Shown here in pieces: positions 7,800 through 17,549 of a stretch of DNA of 64,000 nt. The translations under genes were made by a program, and so were the position numbers. Location of the stretch: contig CADAOD010000007.1 of assembly GCA_902789415.1 (NCBI GenBank), positions 1 to 64,000 of the forward strand. Direction: 5' to 3'. Position 1 is the stretch's first letter. Each line of letters begins with the position of its first letter. Source of the stretch: an uncultured Prevotellaceae bacterium. GTDB taxonomy: Bacteria; Bacteroidota; Bacteroidia; Bacteroidales; Bacteroidaceae. The notes under the pieces are model-generated. The model saw nothing but the letters and a program-made list of their open reading frames with translations. It was not told where the DNA came from and did no database searches.

Positions 7800-8600
7800 A
7801 TGGCTGCAGGAAAATGGATTGGCGGATTTGCCGGCTGGATGGCCGGTGGTCCACTTGGTGCGCTGGCAGGCTATCTGCTTGGTTCGCTATTTGATACTAT
7901 GCTGAATGGGGTGAATACCCCCGAAAACTCAGGTACCTGGCAATCGTATAACGAGAGCTACCAGCAGGCTTACCAACGGCAACAGCAGCAAGGACAGCGT
8001 AACAGTTTTATGTTCTCGCTCCTGGTGTTGTCGTCGTATATCATCAAGGCTGATGGTAAGGCCATGCATTCCGAGATGGAACTGGTTCGACAGATGTTGC
8101 GCCAGAACTTCGGTAATGCTGCCGTACAGCAGGGTAACGAGATATTAAACCGACTTTTTGAGGAGCAGAAACGCGAAGGCTGGCAGCAGTTCAAGCAAAC
8201 GGTACGCGACTGCTGTGCACAGATGAGCCGACAGATGGACTACTCGCAGCGTTTGCAGCTGCTTAACTATCTGGTGATGGTGGCTAAGGCTGACGGTAGT
8301 GTGCCGCAGAGTGAGATTATAGCGCTGAAAGAGTGCGCCCAGTGGATGGGATTGCATGCTAACGAGGTCGACTCGATGCTGCACCTGGAGGGTGGTAGTC
8401 TTGAGGATGCCTATAAGGTGCTGGGCGTGAGTCCTGATGCCAGCGACGATGAGGTGAAGAAGGCCTATCGCAAGCAGGCTCTGCAGCACCATCCTGATAA
8501 GGTGGCTGCTCTGGGCGAGGATGTACGAAAGGCTGCCGAGAAGAAATTCCAGGAGATAAATGCCGCCAAAGACCGCATTTGGAAGGCACGTGGACTTTAA
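7800..8600 (+). CDS. TerB-like / J-domain co-chaperone (DjlA-like)
   Basis: 266 aa. The N-terminus is a Gly/Ala-rich hydrophobic stretch ([21 protein letters not shown]) that may insert in the membrane. Residues about 70-190 form a TerB-like helical domain with two acidic KADG elements ([25 protein letters not shown]). The C-terminus from about residue 200 is a J-domain with the HPD motif ([10 protein letters not shown]), which would stimulate DnaK ATPase. The architecture equals that of DjlA. It closes the nitroreductase-kdsC-maf unit. Confidence 0.85.
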   Translation: MAAGKWIGGFAGWMAGGPLGALAGYLLGSLFDTMLNGVNTPENSGTWQSYNESYQQAYQRQQQQGQRNSFMFSLLVLSSYIIKADGKAMHSEMELVRQMLRQNFGNAAVQQGNEILNRLFEEQKREGWQQFKQTVRDCCAQMSRQMDYSQRLQLLNYLVMVAKADGSVPQSEIIALKECAQWMGLHANEVDSMLHLEGGSLEDAYKVLGVSPDASDDEVKKAYRKQALQHHPDKVAALGEDVRKAAEKKFQEINAAKDRIWKARGL

Positions 8601-8645
8601 TTTGCCGCATTTCTACCTCTAATTTGCTACTTTTTCAAGAAAAAG

Positions 8646-8677
8646 TTTGGAGGTTTAAAGTTTTTTTTCTACTTTTG
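8646..8677 (+). promoter_or_regulatory. Promoter of the histidine kinase gene
   Basis: TTTG (8646-8649) and TACTTTTG (8670-8677) are separated by 20 nt, a good Bacteroidetes promoter. A short palindrome (ACTTTTTC/GAAAAAGT, 8629-8646) lies on the upstream element. Confidence 0.7.
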
Positions 8678-8683
8678 TACCCA

Positions 8684-8700
8684 TCAAGCATAAAGCTTGA
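8684..8700 (+). promoter_or_regulatory. Leader hairpin of the histidine kinase mRNA
   Basis: TCAAGC-ATAAA-GCTTGA forms a perfect 6-bp stem directly after the predicted transcription start and 12 nt before ATG 8713. No ligand-binding structure is recognised. Confidence 0.45.
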
Positions 8701-8712
8701 GGTTGATAATTT

Positions 8713-10536
8713 ATGAAGCTGAGACTGATTAACATTCTACTTATATTAACGTTTGCCCTTAAGGTAAATGCTAACAATCTCGGCTATTCTGATTCTAAGC
8801 CTTTGATTCTCGGAATCGATCAGGACTATCCGCCATTAGAGTATGTGGATGAAAAAGGAAAACCTAGTGGCGCCGATGTGGAATTCTCGAAGATTCTGAT
8901 GAAGCGAATGAACATCCCGTTTAAGTTTGCACCTAACACATGGGGAGCTATTGCTAACGATATATTAGGTGGTAAGGTTGATTTGGGTATGATGGTTTAT
9001 TCGCCTTATCGCAAGGATGTTACCAATTACTCGCGTGCCGTGATCAGACTGTACTACCAGTTGGTAACTCGTAAGGATACCAAGAGGAACTACGGACTGC
9101 GCGACATGCACAATGTGGAGGTGGCGCTGATGGCCAGTAGGCCTGTACGCGACACGCTGCAGAAGATTGGTGCACGACTGGTGATAGTAGATGACCTGAC
9201 CAAGGCGATGAAGGAACTGTCGGCAGGCAAATACGATGCGGTGGTGTGCTATCGTTATCAGGCTAAGTATCTGATAGGCAAGTATAAACTGCAGAATCTG
9301 GAGCAGGAAGACCTGACGCTGACACCACGCGAATACTGCTACGCAAGCAGCAACAAAAAGCTGATTGATGCCATCGACAAGGAATTGGATAAGATGGAGA
9401 AAGAGGGCCTGATGGACGATGTGTATGGCCACGTGGCTTCGACATTCAATGGCATCATCATACCGCGATGGGTATATATGGCCATTGTGGCGTTTGTGAT
9501 TGTAGCGCTGCTGGCTGTGATATTAAACCAGATGCACAACACGCGACAGCTGAAGAAGGCGCTGGATACAGCCCGTGAAAACGAGGAGAAAGCTAAAGCC
9601 AGCGAGGAAAAGGCACACCAGAGTGAGGAGGTGGCACGTGCCAATGCCGAGAAGGCTAGGGAGAACGAGGCTATTGCTAATGCTAATGCCGAAAAGGCCA
9701 GGGCCAGCGAGGCTGAGGCACAGCGTATTGCCGATGTGGCAAGGCGCAACGCCAAGGAGGCCGAACACAATGCAATGGTAGCCTGTCAGAACGAGGCAAA
9801 AGCCCGCGAGGCTGCCGAAGCAGCCCGAAAGAGCGAAGAACTGAAGGATATCTTCTTGGGTAACATGAGTCACTCGCTGCGCACACCTCTTAACGCCATC
9901 ATCGGATTCTCAGATTTGTTGATGTCGATGGGCGATGACGCTCTGCCACCCGAGGAACGCACCAACCTGTTGCAGCTGATTAATAAGAATGGACTGGAAC
10001 TGCTGCATCTGATTAACGAGTTGCTGTCGCTGAGCGAAGTTGAAGGCGACAAACAGTTGTTTAAGCGCGAGGTAACTGATGTGGATTACGAGATGGGACA
10101 GTTTGCATCAGAGATACGTATGCAACTGAAAGATGGCGTGACTCTCGATGTAGTTGAGCCTGTTGACGGATTACGTGCGCTGGTGGATAAAAAACTGCTA
10201 CGTATTGTTACCATGCACCTGCTGGAGAATGCCATGCAGCATACCAACGAGGGAAAGATTACCCTAAGCTACTACCTGAAAGAGGGCGGTATGTATGTAG
10301 AGGTAAAGGATATGGGTGAGGGACTGCCCGAGAAACTGAAACAGAATATATTCGGACTGTTGGCCGACAAGAATACATATACCCACGACGAGAATCAGGA
10401 TAATCCAGGACTGGGACTGAGTGTTTGTAAGGCCATTATCGACCGATGCAATGGAAAAATAGGTGCGCGCGATAACACAGAAGACGGCAGAGGCACTATC
10501 TTCTGGTATTGGACGCCAACTGAGATATTAAACTAG
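8713..10536 (+). CDS. Sensor histidine kinase with periplasmic solute-binding-protein domain
   Basis: 607 aa. A signal peptide is followed by a bacterial extracellular solute-binding protein family 3 domain (LGIDQDYPPLEYVDEKGKPS to about residue 240), one membrane helix (WVYMAIVAFVIVALLAVIL), a long coiled coil of 13 uninterrupted heptads (residues 289-379, A/E/N/K-rich) and a kinase core: H-box MSHSLRTPLNAI with phospho-acceptor His387, N-box HLLENAMQH, G1 DMGEGLP and G2 GLGLSVCK. It should sense a small ligand, possibly an amino acid, in the periplasm. There is no receiver domain and no response-regulator gene nearby, so its partner is encoded elsewhere. nhaD follows after 13 nt and may be co-transcribed. 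Confidence 0.9.
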   Translation: MKLRLINILLILTFALKVNANNLGYSDSKPLILGIDQDYPPLEYVDEKGKPSGADVEFSKILMKRMNIPFKFAPNTWGAIANDILGGKVDLGMMVYSPYRKDVTNYSRAVIRLYYQLVTRKDTKRNYGLRDMHNVEVALMASRPVRDTLQKIGARLVIVDDLTKAMKELSAGKYDAVVCYRYQAKYLIGKYKLQNLEQEDLTLTPREYCYASSNKKLIDAIDKELDKMEKEGLMDDVYGHVASTFNGIIIPRWVYMAIVAFVIVALLAVILNQMHNTRQLKKALDTARENEEKAKASEEKAHQSEEVARANAEKARENEAIANANAEKARASEAEAQRIADVARRNAKEAEHNAMVACQNEAKAREAAEAARKSEELKDIFLGNMSHSLRTPLNAIIGFSDLLMSMGDDALPPEERTNLLQLINKNGLELLHLINELLSLSEVEGDKQLFKREVTDVDYEMGQFASEIRMQLKDGVTLDVVEPVDGLRALVDKKLLRIVTMHLLENAMQHTNEGKITLSYYLKEGGMYVEVKDMGEGLPEKLKQNIFGLLADKNTYTHDENQDNPGLGLSVCKAIIDRCNGKIGARDNTEDGRGTIFWYWTPTEILN

Positions 10537-10549
10537 GAGGCATAGGGAA

Positions 10550-11941
10550 ATGACACTAATCATCGTCATATTACTTTTGTTAGGGTACGTTGTGATTGCC
10601 ACTGGTCACACAACGGGAGTAAACAAATCGGCTATAGCCATCTTTATCGGCACCGTAGGATGGGTGGTTTACATCTGTTACGGAACCGACTTTGTGATGC
10701 AGCGCCACGCCGAGGATTATATGGATTTCTTAGGAGCCAACCTTCCATCTAGTGAGGCTGTTAAGTATTATATATATAATAATGTATTCCTATATTATGT
10801 AGGTAGGGCTGCCAGCATTGTGATGTTCCTGTTGGCTACCATGAGTATCGTTGAGATTCTGCATAACAACGGTTGCTTTGATTTTGTAACCAAGTGGATT
10901 CGCACCCGTAACTCAAAGCGCTTGTTGTGGACCATCACATTAGCTACTTTTATCTTGTCGGCCAATCTCGACAACCTTACTACAGCTACCATGATGCTGG
11001 TTATTATGCATAGTATTGTACAGAACCGCCGTCAGCGTATGCTGATAGGCGCCGCTATCGTGATAGCTGCCAACTGTGGCGGATGCCTGACGGTGATTGG
11101 CGATCCTACCACCCTGGTGCTGTGGGGCGATGAGGCTATTACAGCTACCAACTACTCGAAGTATTTAGCATTACCCGCTATATTAGCATGGATAGTGCCT
11201 ACCATACTGATTAACCGCGAACTGCCCGAACGCCTGGATACCCAGTGGGCACCCATGCCTTTCCGTGGCGACGATACTAATCTGTTGCCTTGGCAGCGTG
11301 TGGTTATGCTGTTTGTGGGTATCGGTGGTTTGTGGTTTATCCCTACCTTCCACACCATCACCAAACTGTCGCCATTCTTGGGCGCCCTGTGTGTGCTGAG
11401 CATACTGTGGGTAGTAAACGAGGTGATGAACCGCAAGCTGAATAACGCCGACCAGATGACGCAGCGCCTGACGCCCCGTTCGGTACAGTACGGCTCGTTG
11501 CAGCAGATACTGTTTGTAATGGGTATCATGCTGGGTATGGGTGTGGTAACCGAGACAGGCGTGTTTGGCGATGTGGCCGATTGGCTCGACGATACCATTG
11601 GTAGCGTATGGGTGCTGGGTATCGTATCGGGCTTGCTGAGTGGTATCGTAGATTCGTTTACCATTGCCATGAGCGATATCTCGCTCTATCAGATAGCCGA
11701 TGCTGCCGCAATAGGTTCGTACGATGAGAACTTTGTGGTTAACGGTGCCTACTGGAAGATTATCGCCTTCTGCACCGCTGTGGGTGGTTGTCTGCTCAGC
11801 GTTGGTTCGGTTAGTGGATTGGCCCTGATGAAGATGGAGCACATGCGTTTGGGTTGGTATATTAAGAACCTGACGCCGAAGGTGTTGGCAGGCATGCTGA
11901 TAGGACTGGGTGTGCTGTGGCTTGAGTTGAATTATGTATAA
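10550..11941 (+). CDS. nhaD: Na+/H+ antiporter, NhaD type
   Basis: 463 aa, about 12 membrane helices. The protein belongs to the ion transporter superfamily, NhaD branch: SANLDNLTTATMMLVI, then IVIAANCGGCLTVIGDPTTLVLW, and in the second half SGLLSGIVDSFTIAM and GSVSGLALM, which are the two inverted-repeat ion-site regions. It exchanges cytoplasmic Na+ (or Li+) for external protons. It begins 13 nt after the histidine kinase, suggesting a shared transcript. Confidence 0.9.
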   Translation: MTLIIVILLLLGYVVIATGHTTGVNKSAIAIFIGTVGWVVYICYGTDFVMQRHAEDYMDFLGANLPSSEAVKYYIYNNVFLYYVGRAASIVMFLLATMSIVEILHNNGCFDFVTKWIRTRNSKRLLWTITLATFILSANLDNLTTATMMLVIMHSIVQNRRQRMLIGAAIVIAANCGGCLTVIGDPTTLVLWGDEAITATNYSKYLALPAILAWIVPTILINRELPERLDTQWAPMPFRGDDTNLLPWQRVVMLFVGIGGLWFIPTFHTITKLSPFLGALCVLSILWVVNEVMNRKLNNADQMTQRLTPRSVQYGSLQQILFVMGIMLGMGVVTETGVFGDVADWLDDTIGSVWVLGIVSGLLSGIVDSFTIAMSDISLYQIADAAAIGSYDENFVVNGAYWKIIAFCTAVGGCLLSVGSVSGLALMKMEHMRLGWYIKNLTPKVLAGMLIGLGVLWLELNYV

Positions 11942-11965
11942 CTAAACAATTAAATAGGTAGTAAT

Positions 11966-12943
11966 ATGACTAAAATTAAGACAATTGGTATCCTGACGTC
12001 GGGAGGCGATGCACCAGGAATGAATGCCGCTATACGTGCCGTGACACGTGCCGGTATCTATAACGGTTTTACAATCAAAGGTATATATCGCGGATACGAG
12101 GGTCTTATTAATGATGAGGTTAAGACCTTCACAACAGAGGACGTAAGTGGAATAGTTACCCGCGGAGGTACGATACTGAAGACTGCACGCTCGAAGGAGT
12201 TTATGACACCCGAGGGTATGCAGAAGGCATATGAGACTTGTATAAATGAGGAGATAGATGCACTGGTAGTTATCGGAGGAAACGGTTCGCTGACAGGTGC
12301 TCGCAACTTCGGTATGGAGTTCGACTTCCCCTGTATCGGCTTGCCAGGAACCATTGACAACGACCTTTACGGTACCGATGCCACCATCGGCTACGACACC
12401 ACGATGAATACCATCATGGAGTGCGTCGATCGTATTCGTGATACTGCCAACTCTCATGAGCGTATCTTCTTTGTCGAGGTGATGGGGCGTGATGCTGGCT
12501 TCCTGGCTCAGAACTCGGCCATCGCTTGTGGTGCTGAAGCTGCCATTGTGCCAGAGGAATCGACTGATGTCGACCAGTTAGCCCAGTTCATGAGTCGTGG
12601 TATCCGTAAGTCAAAGAAGTCGTGTATCGTGATTGTATCCGAGAGTCCTAAGTGTGGCGCTCTTTATTATGCAGATCGTGTCAAGAAGGAGTTCCCTGAG
12701 TTCGACGTGCGTGTGTCTATCCTGGGGCACCTGCAGCGTGGTGGTACACCATCTGCTCGCGACAGAATCCTGGCAGCTACCACTGGTGTTGGTGCTATCG
12801 AGGCCATCAAACAGGGACAGCGCAACGTGATGGTAGGTATTCGCAATAATGAGGTGGTTTACGTGCCATTCAGCGAGTGTATCCGTACCGATAAGCGTTT
12901 CGATAAGAGACTGATTAAAGTGCTCGACGAGCTGAGCATCTAA
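11966..12943 (+). CDS. pfkA: 6-phosphofructokinase
   Basis: 325 aa, the length of the bacterial ATP-dependent PfkA. It phosphorylates fructose-6-phosphate to fructose-1,6-bisphosphate in glycolysis. Visible motifs are [14 protein letters not shown] (nucleotide loop), PGTIDND (catalytic Asp), [10 protein letters not shown] and LGHLQRGG. The loop after the second strand reads GGNGSLTGA: the Gly that marks ATP rather than PPi use is kept, but the usual Mg-contacting Asp (GGDGS) is Asn. A 24-nt gap separates it from nhaD. Confidence 0.92.
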   Translation: MTKIKTIGILTSGGDAPGMNAAIRAVTRAGIYNGFTIKGIYRGYEGLINDEVKTFTTEDVSGIVTRGGTILKTARSKEFMTPEGMQKAYETCINEEIDALVVIGGNGSLTGARNFGMEFDFPCIGLPGTIDNDLYGTDATIGYDTTMNTIMECVDRIRDTANSHERIFFVEVMGRDAGFLAQNSAIACGAEAAIVPEESTDVDQLAQFMSRGIRKSKKSCIVIVSESPKCGALYYADRVKKEFPEFDVRVSILGHLQRGGTPSARDRILAATTGVGAIEAIKQGQRNVMVGIRNNEVVYVPFSECIRTDKRFDKRLIKVLDELSI

Positions 12944-12944
12944 T

Positions 12945-12961
12945 ATTGAAAATTGAAAATT
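12945..12961 (+). repeat. ATTGAAA heptamers before the P-loop/CYTH gene
   Basis: ATTGAAA, ATTGAAA and then ATTAATG, with ATG (12963) inside the third unit. The tract begins at the stop codon of pfkA. Confidence 0.65.
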
Positions 12962-12962
12962 A

Positions 12963-14063
12963 ATGCCAGATATTAAGAAAATTGTTCTGACAGGAGGTCC
13001 TTGTGCTGGTAAGACTACCGCGCTGGTAAAGATTACCGAGTATTTCTCGGGTTATGGTTTTAAGGTGTTTAATGTGCCCGAAGTGCCCACTATCTATAGC
13101 ACCGCAGGCTGGAACTACCTTACGCCTAACCGCAAGTTGTACTATCAAGGCGAGCGTGCCATTCTGGAAACCCAGTTGGCGCTCGAAAACCAGTTTATGA
13201 AGCTGGCCGAGGTCTGCGAAGATCCCGTGCTGGTGGTATGCGATAGAGGTGCGATGGATATATCGGCCTATATCAAACCCGAAGAGTGGGAGGAGATTAC
13301 CCACATGGCAGGAACAAACTCCGAGGCTTTGCGAGAGAGTTACGATGCCGTGCTGCACCTGGTGAGTGCCGCCGATGGTGCCGAGCAGTATTATACTACC
13401 GCCACCAACGCTACCCGTTACGAGCAGGCCAACGAGGAGGGACTGCGTATAGCCCGCGAACTGGATAAGAAGGTAATCGAGGCTTGGACGGGTCATCCCC
13501 ATCTGCGTGTCATCAACAATCACGACGACTTCGACAATAAGATTAAGCGTGTGTTGGCTGAGATTTCGAAGGTGGTTGGATTGCCACAGCCGGTACAGGA
13601 GGAGCGTATCTTCCGTGTTGAGATTATCGGCGATATACCCGAGTGCTCCGAGAGCATGATTACCCAGACCTATCTGGTGGCCGAACCCGGTAGCGAGGTG
13701 CGTTTGCGCCGCCGCGAGTGGAGTGGGGGTAAGGTGGTTAATGTGCACCGCTCGAAGAAGCGCCTGAGCGAAACCGAGGTCATCGAGACCGAGCGCCAGG
13801 TTGACAATAATCTGTACGAGCAGATGCTGCAGCAGGCCGACCCCTATCGTGTTACCATTCATAAAAAGCGTCAGAGCTTTATCTGGAAAGGTCAGTTCTT
13901 CCAAATCGACACCTTCATGCAGCCCGATAACCATCTGGTAATGATGGAAACCAAGGGTATTACGGCATCCGAGACCGTAAATTTCCCACCGTTTGTGAAA
14001 GTGCTGGAGGATGTGACAGGAAATCCCAAATATTTGAACTATAATATCGCTTTGAGGCACTGA
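12963..14063 (+). CDS. P-loop AAA/kinase-like domain fused to a CYTH-like domain
   Basis: 366 aa. Residues 1-190 are a P-loop domain of the AAA_28 type: Walker A GGPCAGKTT near residue 10, VVCDRGAMD as Walker B-like acidic segment, and an Arg-rich lid. Residues about 200-360 look like a CYTH/triphosphate-tunnel domain: alternating charged strands RVEIIGD, EVRLRRREW, KKRLSETEVIETER, TIHKKRQSF and FQIDTF, with an acidic ending LVMMETK. Fused kinase-like and CYTH domains are known in plant TTM1/TTM2, which hydrolyse pyrophosphate or triphosphate. The likely role is metabolism of a phosphorylated nucleotide or triphosphate; the substrate is unknown. It starts 19 nt after pfkA. Confidence 0.75.
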   Translation: MPDIKKIVLTGGPCAGKTTALVKITEYFSGYGFKVFNVPEVPTIYSTAGWNYLTPNRKLYYQGERAILETQLALENQFMKLAEVCEDPVLVVCDRGAMDISAYIKPEEWEEITHMAGTNSEALRESYDAVLHLVSAADGAEQYYTTATNATRYEQANEEGLRIARELDKKVIEAWTGHPHLRVINNHDDFDNKIKRVLAEISKVVGLPQPVQEERIFRVEIIGDIPECSESMITQTYLVAEPGSEVRLRRREWSGGKVVNVHRSKKRLSETEVIETERQVDNNLYEQMLQQADPYRVTIHKKRQSFIWKGQFFQIDTFMQPDNHLVMMETKGITASETVNFPPFVKVLEDVTGNPKYLNYNIALRH

Positions 14064-14118
14064 AAAGTCGCCAAAAATAGTGATTTTGGGAAATTTAAGT
14101 CCTAAAAGTTCGTTAGTT

Positions 14119-14140
14119 CGGATTATAATCCGTATCTTTG
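14119..14140 (+). promoter_or_regulatory. ATP synthase operon promoter with overlapping palindrome
   Basis: TATCTTTG (14133-14140) is the -7 box. The perfect 14-bp palindrome CGGATTATAATCCG (14119-14132) ends exactly where the box begins, in the spacer, and is a candidate operator. ATG of atpD lies 55 nt downstream of the box. Confidence 0.65.
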
Positions 14141-14189
14141 CAAGCAATTAAAAAAATTCTAAAATCAATAGTAACTCAAAAAATATTAA

Positions 14190-15722
<1,533 letters not shown>

Positions 15723-15727
15723 TCTTC

Positions 15728-15758
15728 ATTGAACATTGAACATTGAAAATTGAACATT
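15728..15758 (+). repeat. Four tandem ATTGAAN heptamers before atpC
   Basis: ATTGAAC, ATTGAAC, ATTGAAA and ATTGAAC are followed by ATTATG, with ATG 15759 as the start codon. Confidence 0.75.
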
Positions 15759-16001
15759 ATGTTGCAATTGAAGATTGTTTCTCCCGAAAAGATAGAGTTT
15801 ACCGGTGCGGTTGAGAGCGTACTCGTTCCTGGCACAATGGGGCAGTTCGAGATACTGCAGAACCACGCACCTATCATCTCTACCCTCCAGAACGGCACCG
15901 TGGAGTACACCACAGCCGAAGGTAAAAACCAGCTGGAGATACAAGGTGGTTTCGTGGAGGTGCAGAAGAATGTGGTAAGTCTTTGTGTAGAACTGAAGTA
16001 A
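15759..16001 (+). CDS. atpC: F1 ATP synthase epsilon subunit, short form
   Basis: 80 aa from ATG 15759; the in-frame TTG three codons earlier lies in the heptamer repeat. The whole protein is the N-terminal beta-sandwich (LKIVSPEKIEFTGAVESVLVPGTMGQFEIL, HAPIISTL). The C-terminal two-helix domain that inhibits ATP hydrolysis in E. coli (about 138 aa in total) is absent. The gene ends normally with TAA, so the shortness is not a frameshift; short epsilons are usual in this phylum as far as I recall. Confidence 0.92.
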   Translation: MLQLKIVSPEKIEFTGAVESVLVPGTMGQFEILQNHAPIISTLQNGTVEYTTAEGKNQLEIQGGFVEVQKNVVSLCVELK

Positions 16002-16014
16002 TTTAAAATTAGTA

Positions 16015-16407
16015 ATGACAATGGATATCCAGAAGTTGAGTATCGCCTACATCCGTCAGGGTCTGATGGTAACAGTTGCTTTAGCACTTGTTGTCTTCCT
16101 GATTATGCAGGTTAAGTACCTCGACTTGCTTACACCCGTCATCGTTAGTGTAGTGTTCTCGCTGGTAATGTGCGTGAGTGTTGCCCTGATATGGCGCCGT
16201 GTAGCCCAGAGCGCAGCCGATAGCTTGCCTACCTTCTTTACGGCGGTATCAGGCTTCAGATTGCTGTTGGCACTGGCGGTTATGTTTGTCTATTATCTGG
16301 TTGATACTCAGAACTCTATGCTTAGTTTCTTCATGGTGTTTATAGCTTTTTATTTCGCTATGCTTGCACACCATACCATCTTCTTCGCCAGAATTAATAA
16401 TAGATAA
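16015..16407 (+). CDS. Four-helix membrane protein of the atp operon (AtpI-like position)
   Basis: 130 aa, with ATG at 16015 or, six nt later, 16021. Four hydrophobic helices are visible (GLMVTVALALVVFLIM, TPVIVSVVFSLVMCVSVAL, FRLLLALAVMFVYYL, MLSFFMVFIAFYFAMLAHH). The position between epsilon and the a subunit and the size suggest a role like AtpI, which helps c-ring assembly or ion supply, but the sequence resemblance is weak. Conserved at this place in Bacteroidales atp operons. Confidence 0.75.
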   Translation: MTMDIQKLSIAYIRQGLMVTVALALVVFLIMQVKYLDLLTPVIVSVVFSLVMCVSVALIWRRVAQSAADSLPTFFTAVSGFRLLLALAVMFVYYLVDTQNSMLSFFMVFIAFYFAMLAHHTIFFARINNR

Positions 16408-16413
16408 GTAGTA

Positions 16414-17460
16414 ATGAAAACAATTAGAACGATAATCCTCCTGATGATGGTAGCCCTGCTACCTGTGCCTGCCCTGGCTAACGAGGGTGGAGAAGGTGAG
16501 GAGCTCGACATCCCCGGGATTGTACTGGAGCACCTGGCCGACTCTTACGAGTGGCATATCGCCAGCTACGAGGGCCGACACATCAGCATTCCGCTGCCCA
16601 TCATCGTTCGTAGTGAGAATACCGGCGAGTGGACTTTCTGTACCGCTCACAGCCTGCCCGAGCCCTTCTATTTTAGCGAGGAGCACCACGGCAAAATCTA
16701 TGAGAAGGTAGGATCGGAAGAGGTACGCCCCATCGACCTGAGCATCACCAAGAGTGTGCTGCAGATTTGGATTGTGGTGATAGTACTGATTACGGTTTTC
16801 CTGAGTTGTGCCCGCTGGTATAAGAATCACGATGCGAAGAGCGAGGCACCGAAGGGATTCGTAGGAGCAATGGAGATGATCGTGATGACAATTCACGACG
16901 ACCTCATCAAGTCGTCGATAGGTGAGAAGCATTACAAACCTTATGCACCTTACCTGCTCACGGTGTTCTTCTTTATCCTTACCTGTAATCTCATCGGATT
17001 GATTCCTGTATTCCCTGGTGGCGCCAATGTTACTGGCAACATCAATATCACCTTCTTCTTGGCGGTGTGCACCATGTTGGCCATCAACCTGTTTGCCAAT
17101 AAGGAGTACTGGAAGGAGATTTTCTGGCCCGAGGTTCCTCTGTTCCTCAAAGCCTATCCTGCTCCAGTAATGCCACTCATCGAGCTGTTCGGAGTGTTCA
17201 CCAAGCCTTTCGCGCTGATGATTCGTCTTTTTGCCAACATGATGGCTGGTCACGCTGTGATTCTCTCGTTCACCTGTGTGATTTTCCTCGGTTGGTCGAT
17301 GGGTGTAGGATTCGGTCTCGGACTGAATGCTTTCAGCATCATCATGCTTCTGTTTATGAATGCACTCGAGTTGCTGGTAGCTTTTGTTCAGGCTTACGTA
17401 TTTACAATGCTTAGTGCGGTGTTTATCGGGCTCGCCCATAAGGAGCACCATGCTGAGTAA
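16414..17460 (+). CDS. atpB: Fo ATP synthase subunit a
   Basis: 348 aa, longer than E. coli subunit a because of a periplasmic N-terminal part with a signal-like start (IILLMMVALLPVPALANEG). The membrane half carries the family signature KPFALMIRLFANMMAGH, with the essential proton-path Arg271, followed by LLVAFVQAYVFTMLSAVFI. It forms the stator half-channels next to the c-ring. It starts 6 nt after the four-helix gene. Confidence 0.95.
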   Translation: MKTIRTIILLMMVALLPVPALANEGGEGEELDIPGIVLEHLADSYEWHIASYEGRHISIPLPIIVRSENTGEWTFCTAHSLPEPFYFSEEHHGKIYEKVGSEEVRPIDLSITKSVLQIWIVVIVLITVFLSCARWYKNHDAKSEAPKGFVGAMEMIVMTIHDDLIKSSIGEKHYKPYAPYLLTVFFFILTCNLIGLIPVFPGGANVTGNINITFFLAVCTMLAINLFANKEYWKEIFWPEVPLFLKAYPAPVMPLIELFGVFTKPFALMIRLFANMMAGHAVILSFTCVIFLGWSMGVGFGLGLNAFSIIMLLFMNALELLVAFVQAYVFTMLSAVFIGLAHKEHHAE

Positions 17461-17530
17461 AATGTAAAATAGTAAAAATTGAAAAGTTATAGAATTCAAA
17501 TAATTCGAATAGAAAACAACATTATTAATA

Positions 17531-17544
17531 ATTAAAAATTAAAA
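17531..17544 (+). repeat. Two ATTAAAA heptamers before atpE
   Basis: Two ATTAAAA units, then GT and ATTATG with ATG 17550. They close an A/T-rich 89-nt gap (17461-17549) that shows no other signal. Confidence 0.55.
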
Positions 17545-17549
17545 GTATT

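Noticed and set aside
12960-14147. 395-codon open frame on the minus strand opposite the P-loop/CYTH gene
   Set aside because: Its whole length is antisense to a gene with clear motifs; the protein is low in charge pattern and has no recognisable domain or promoter. It is a codon-bias shadow.
16459-17499. 346-codon minus-strand open frame opposite atpB
   Set aside because: Shadow of a strongly conserved gene; the text is His/Glu/Gln-rich nonsense without a domain.
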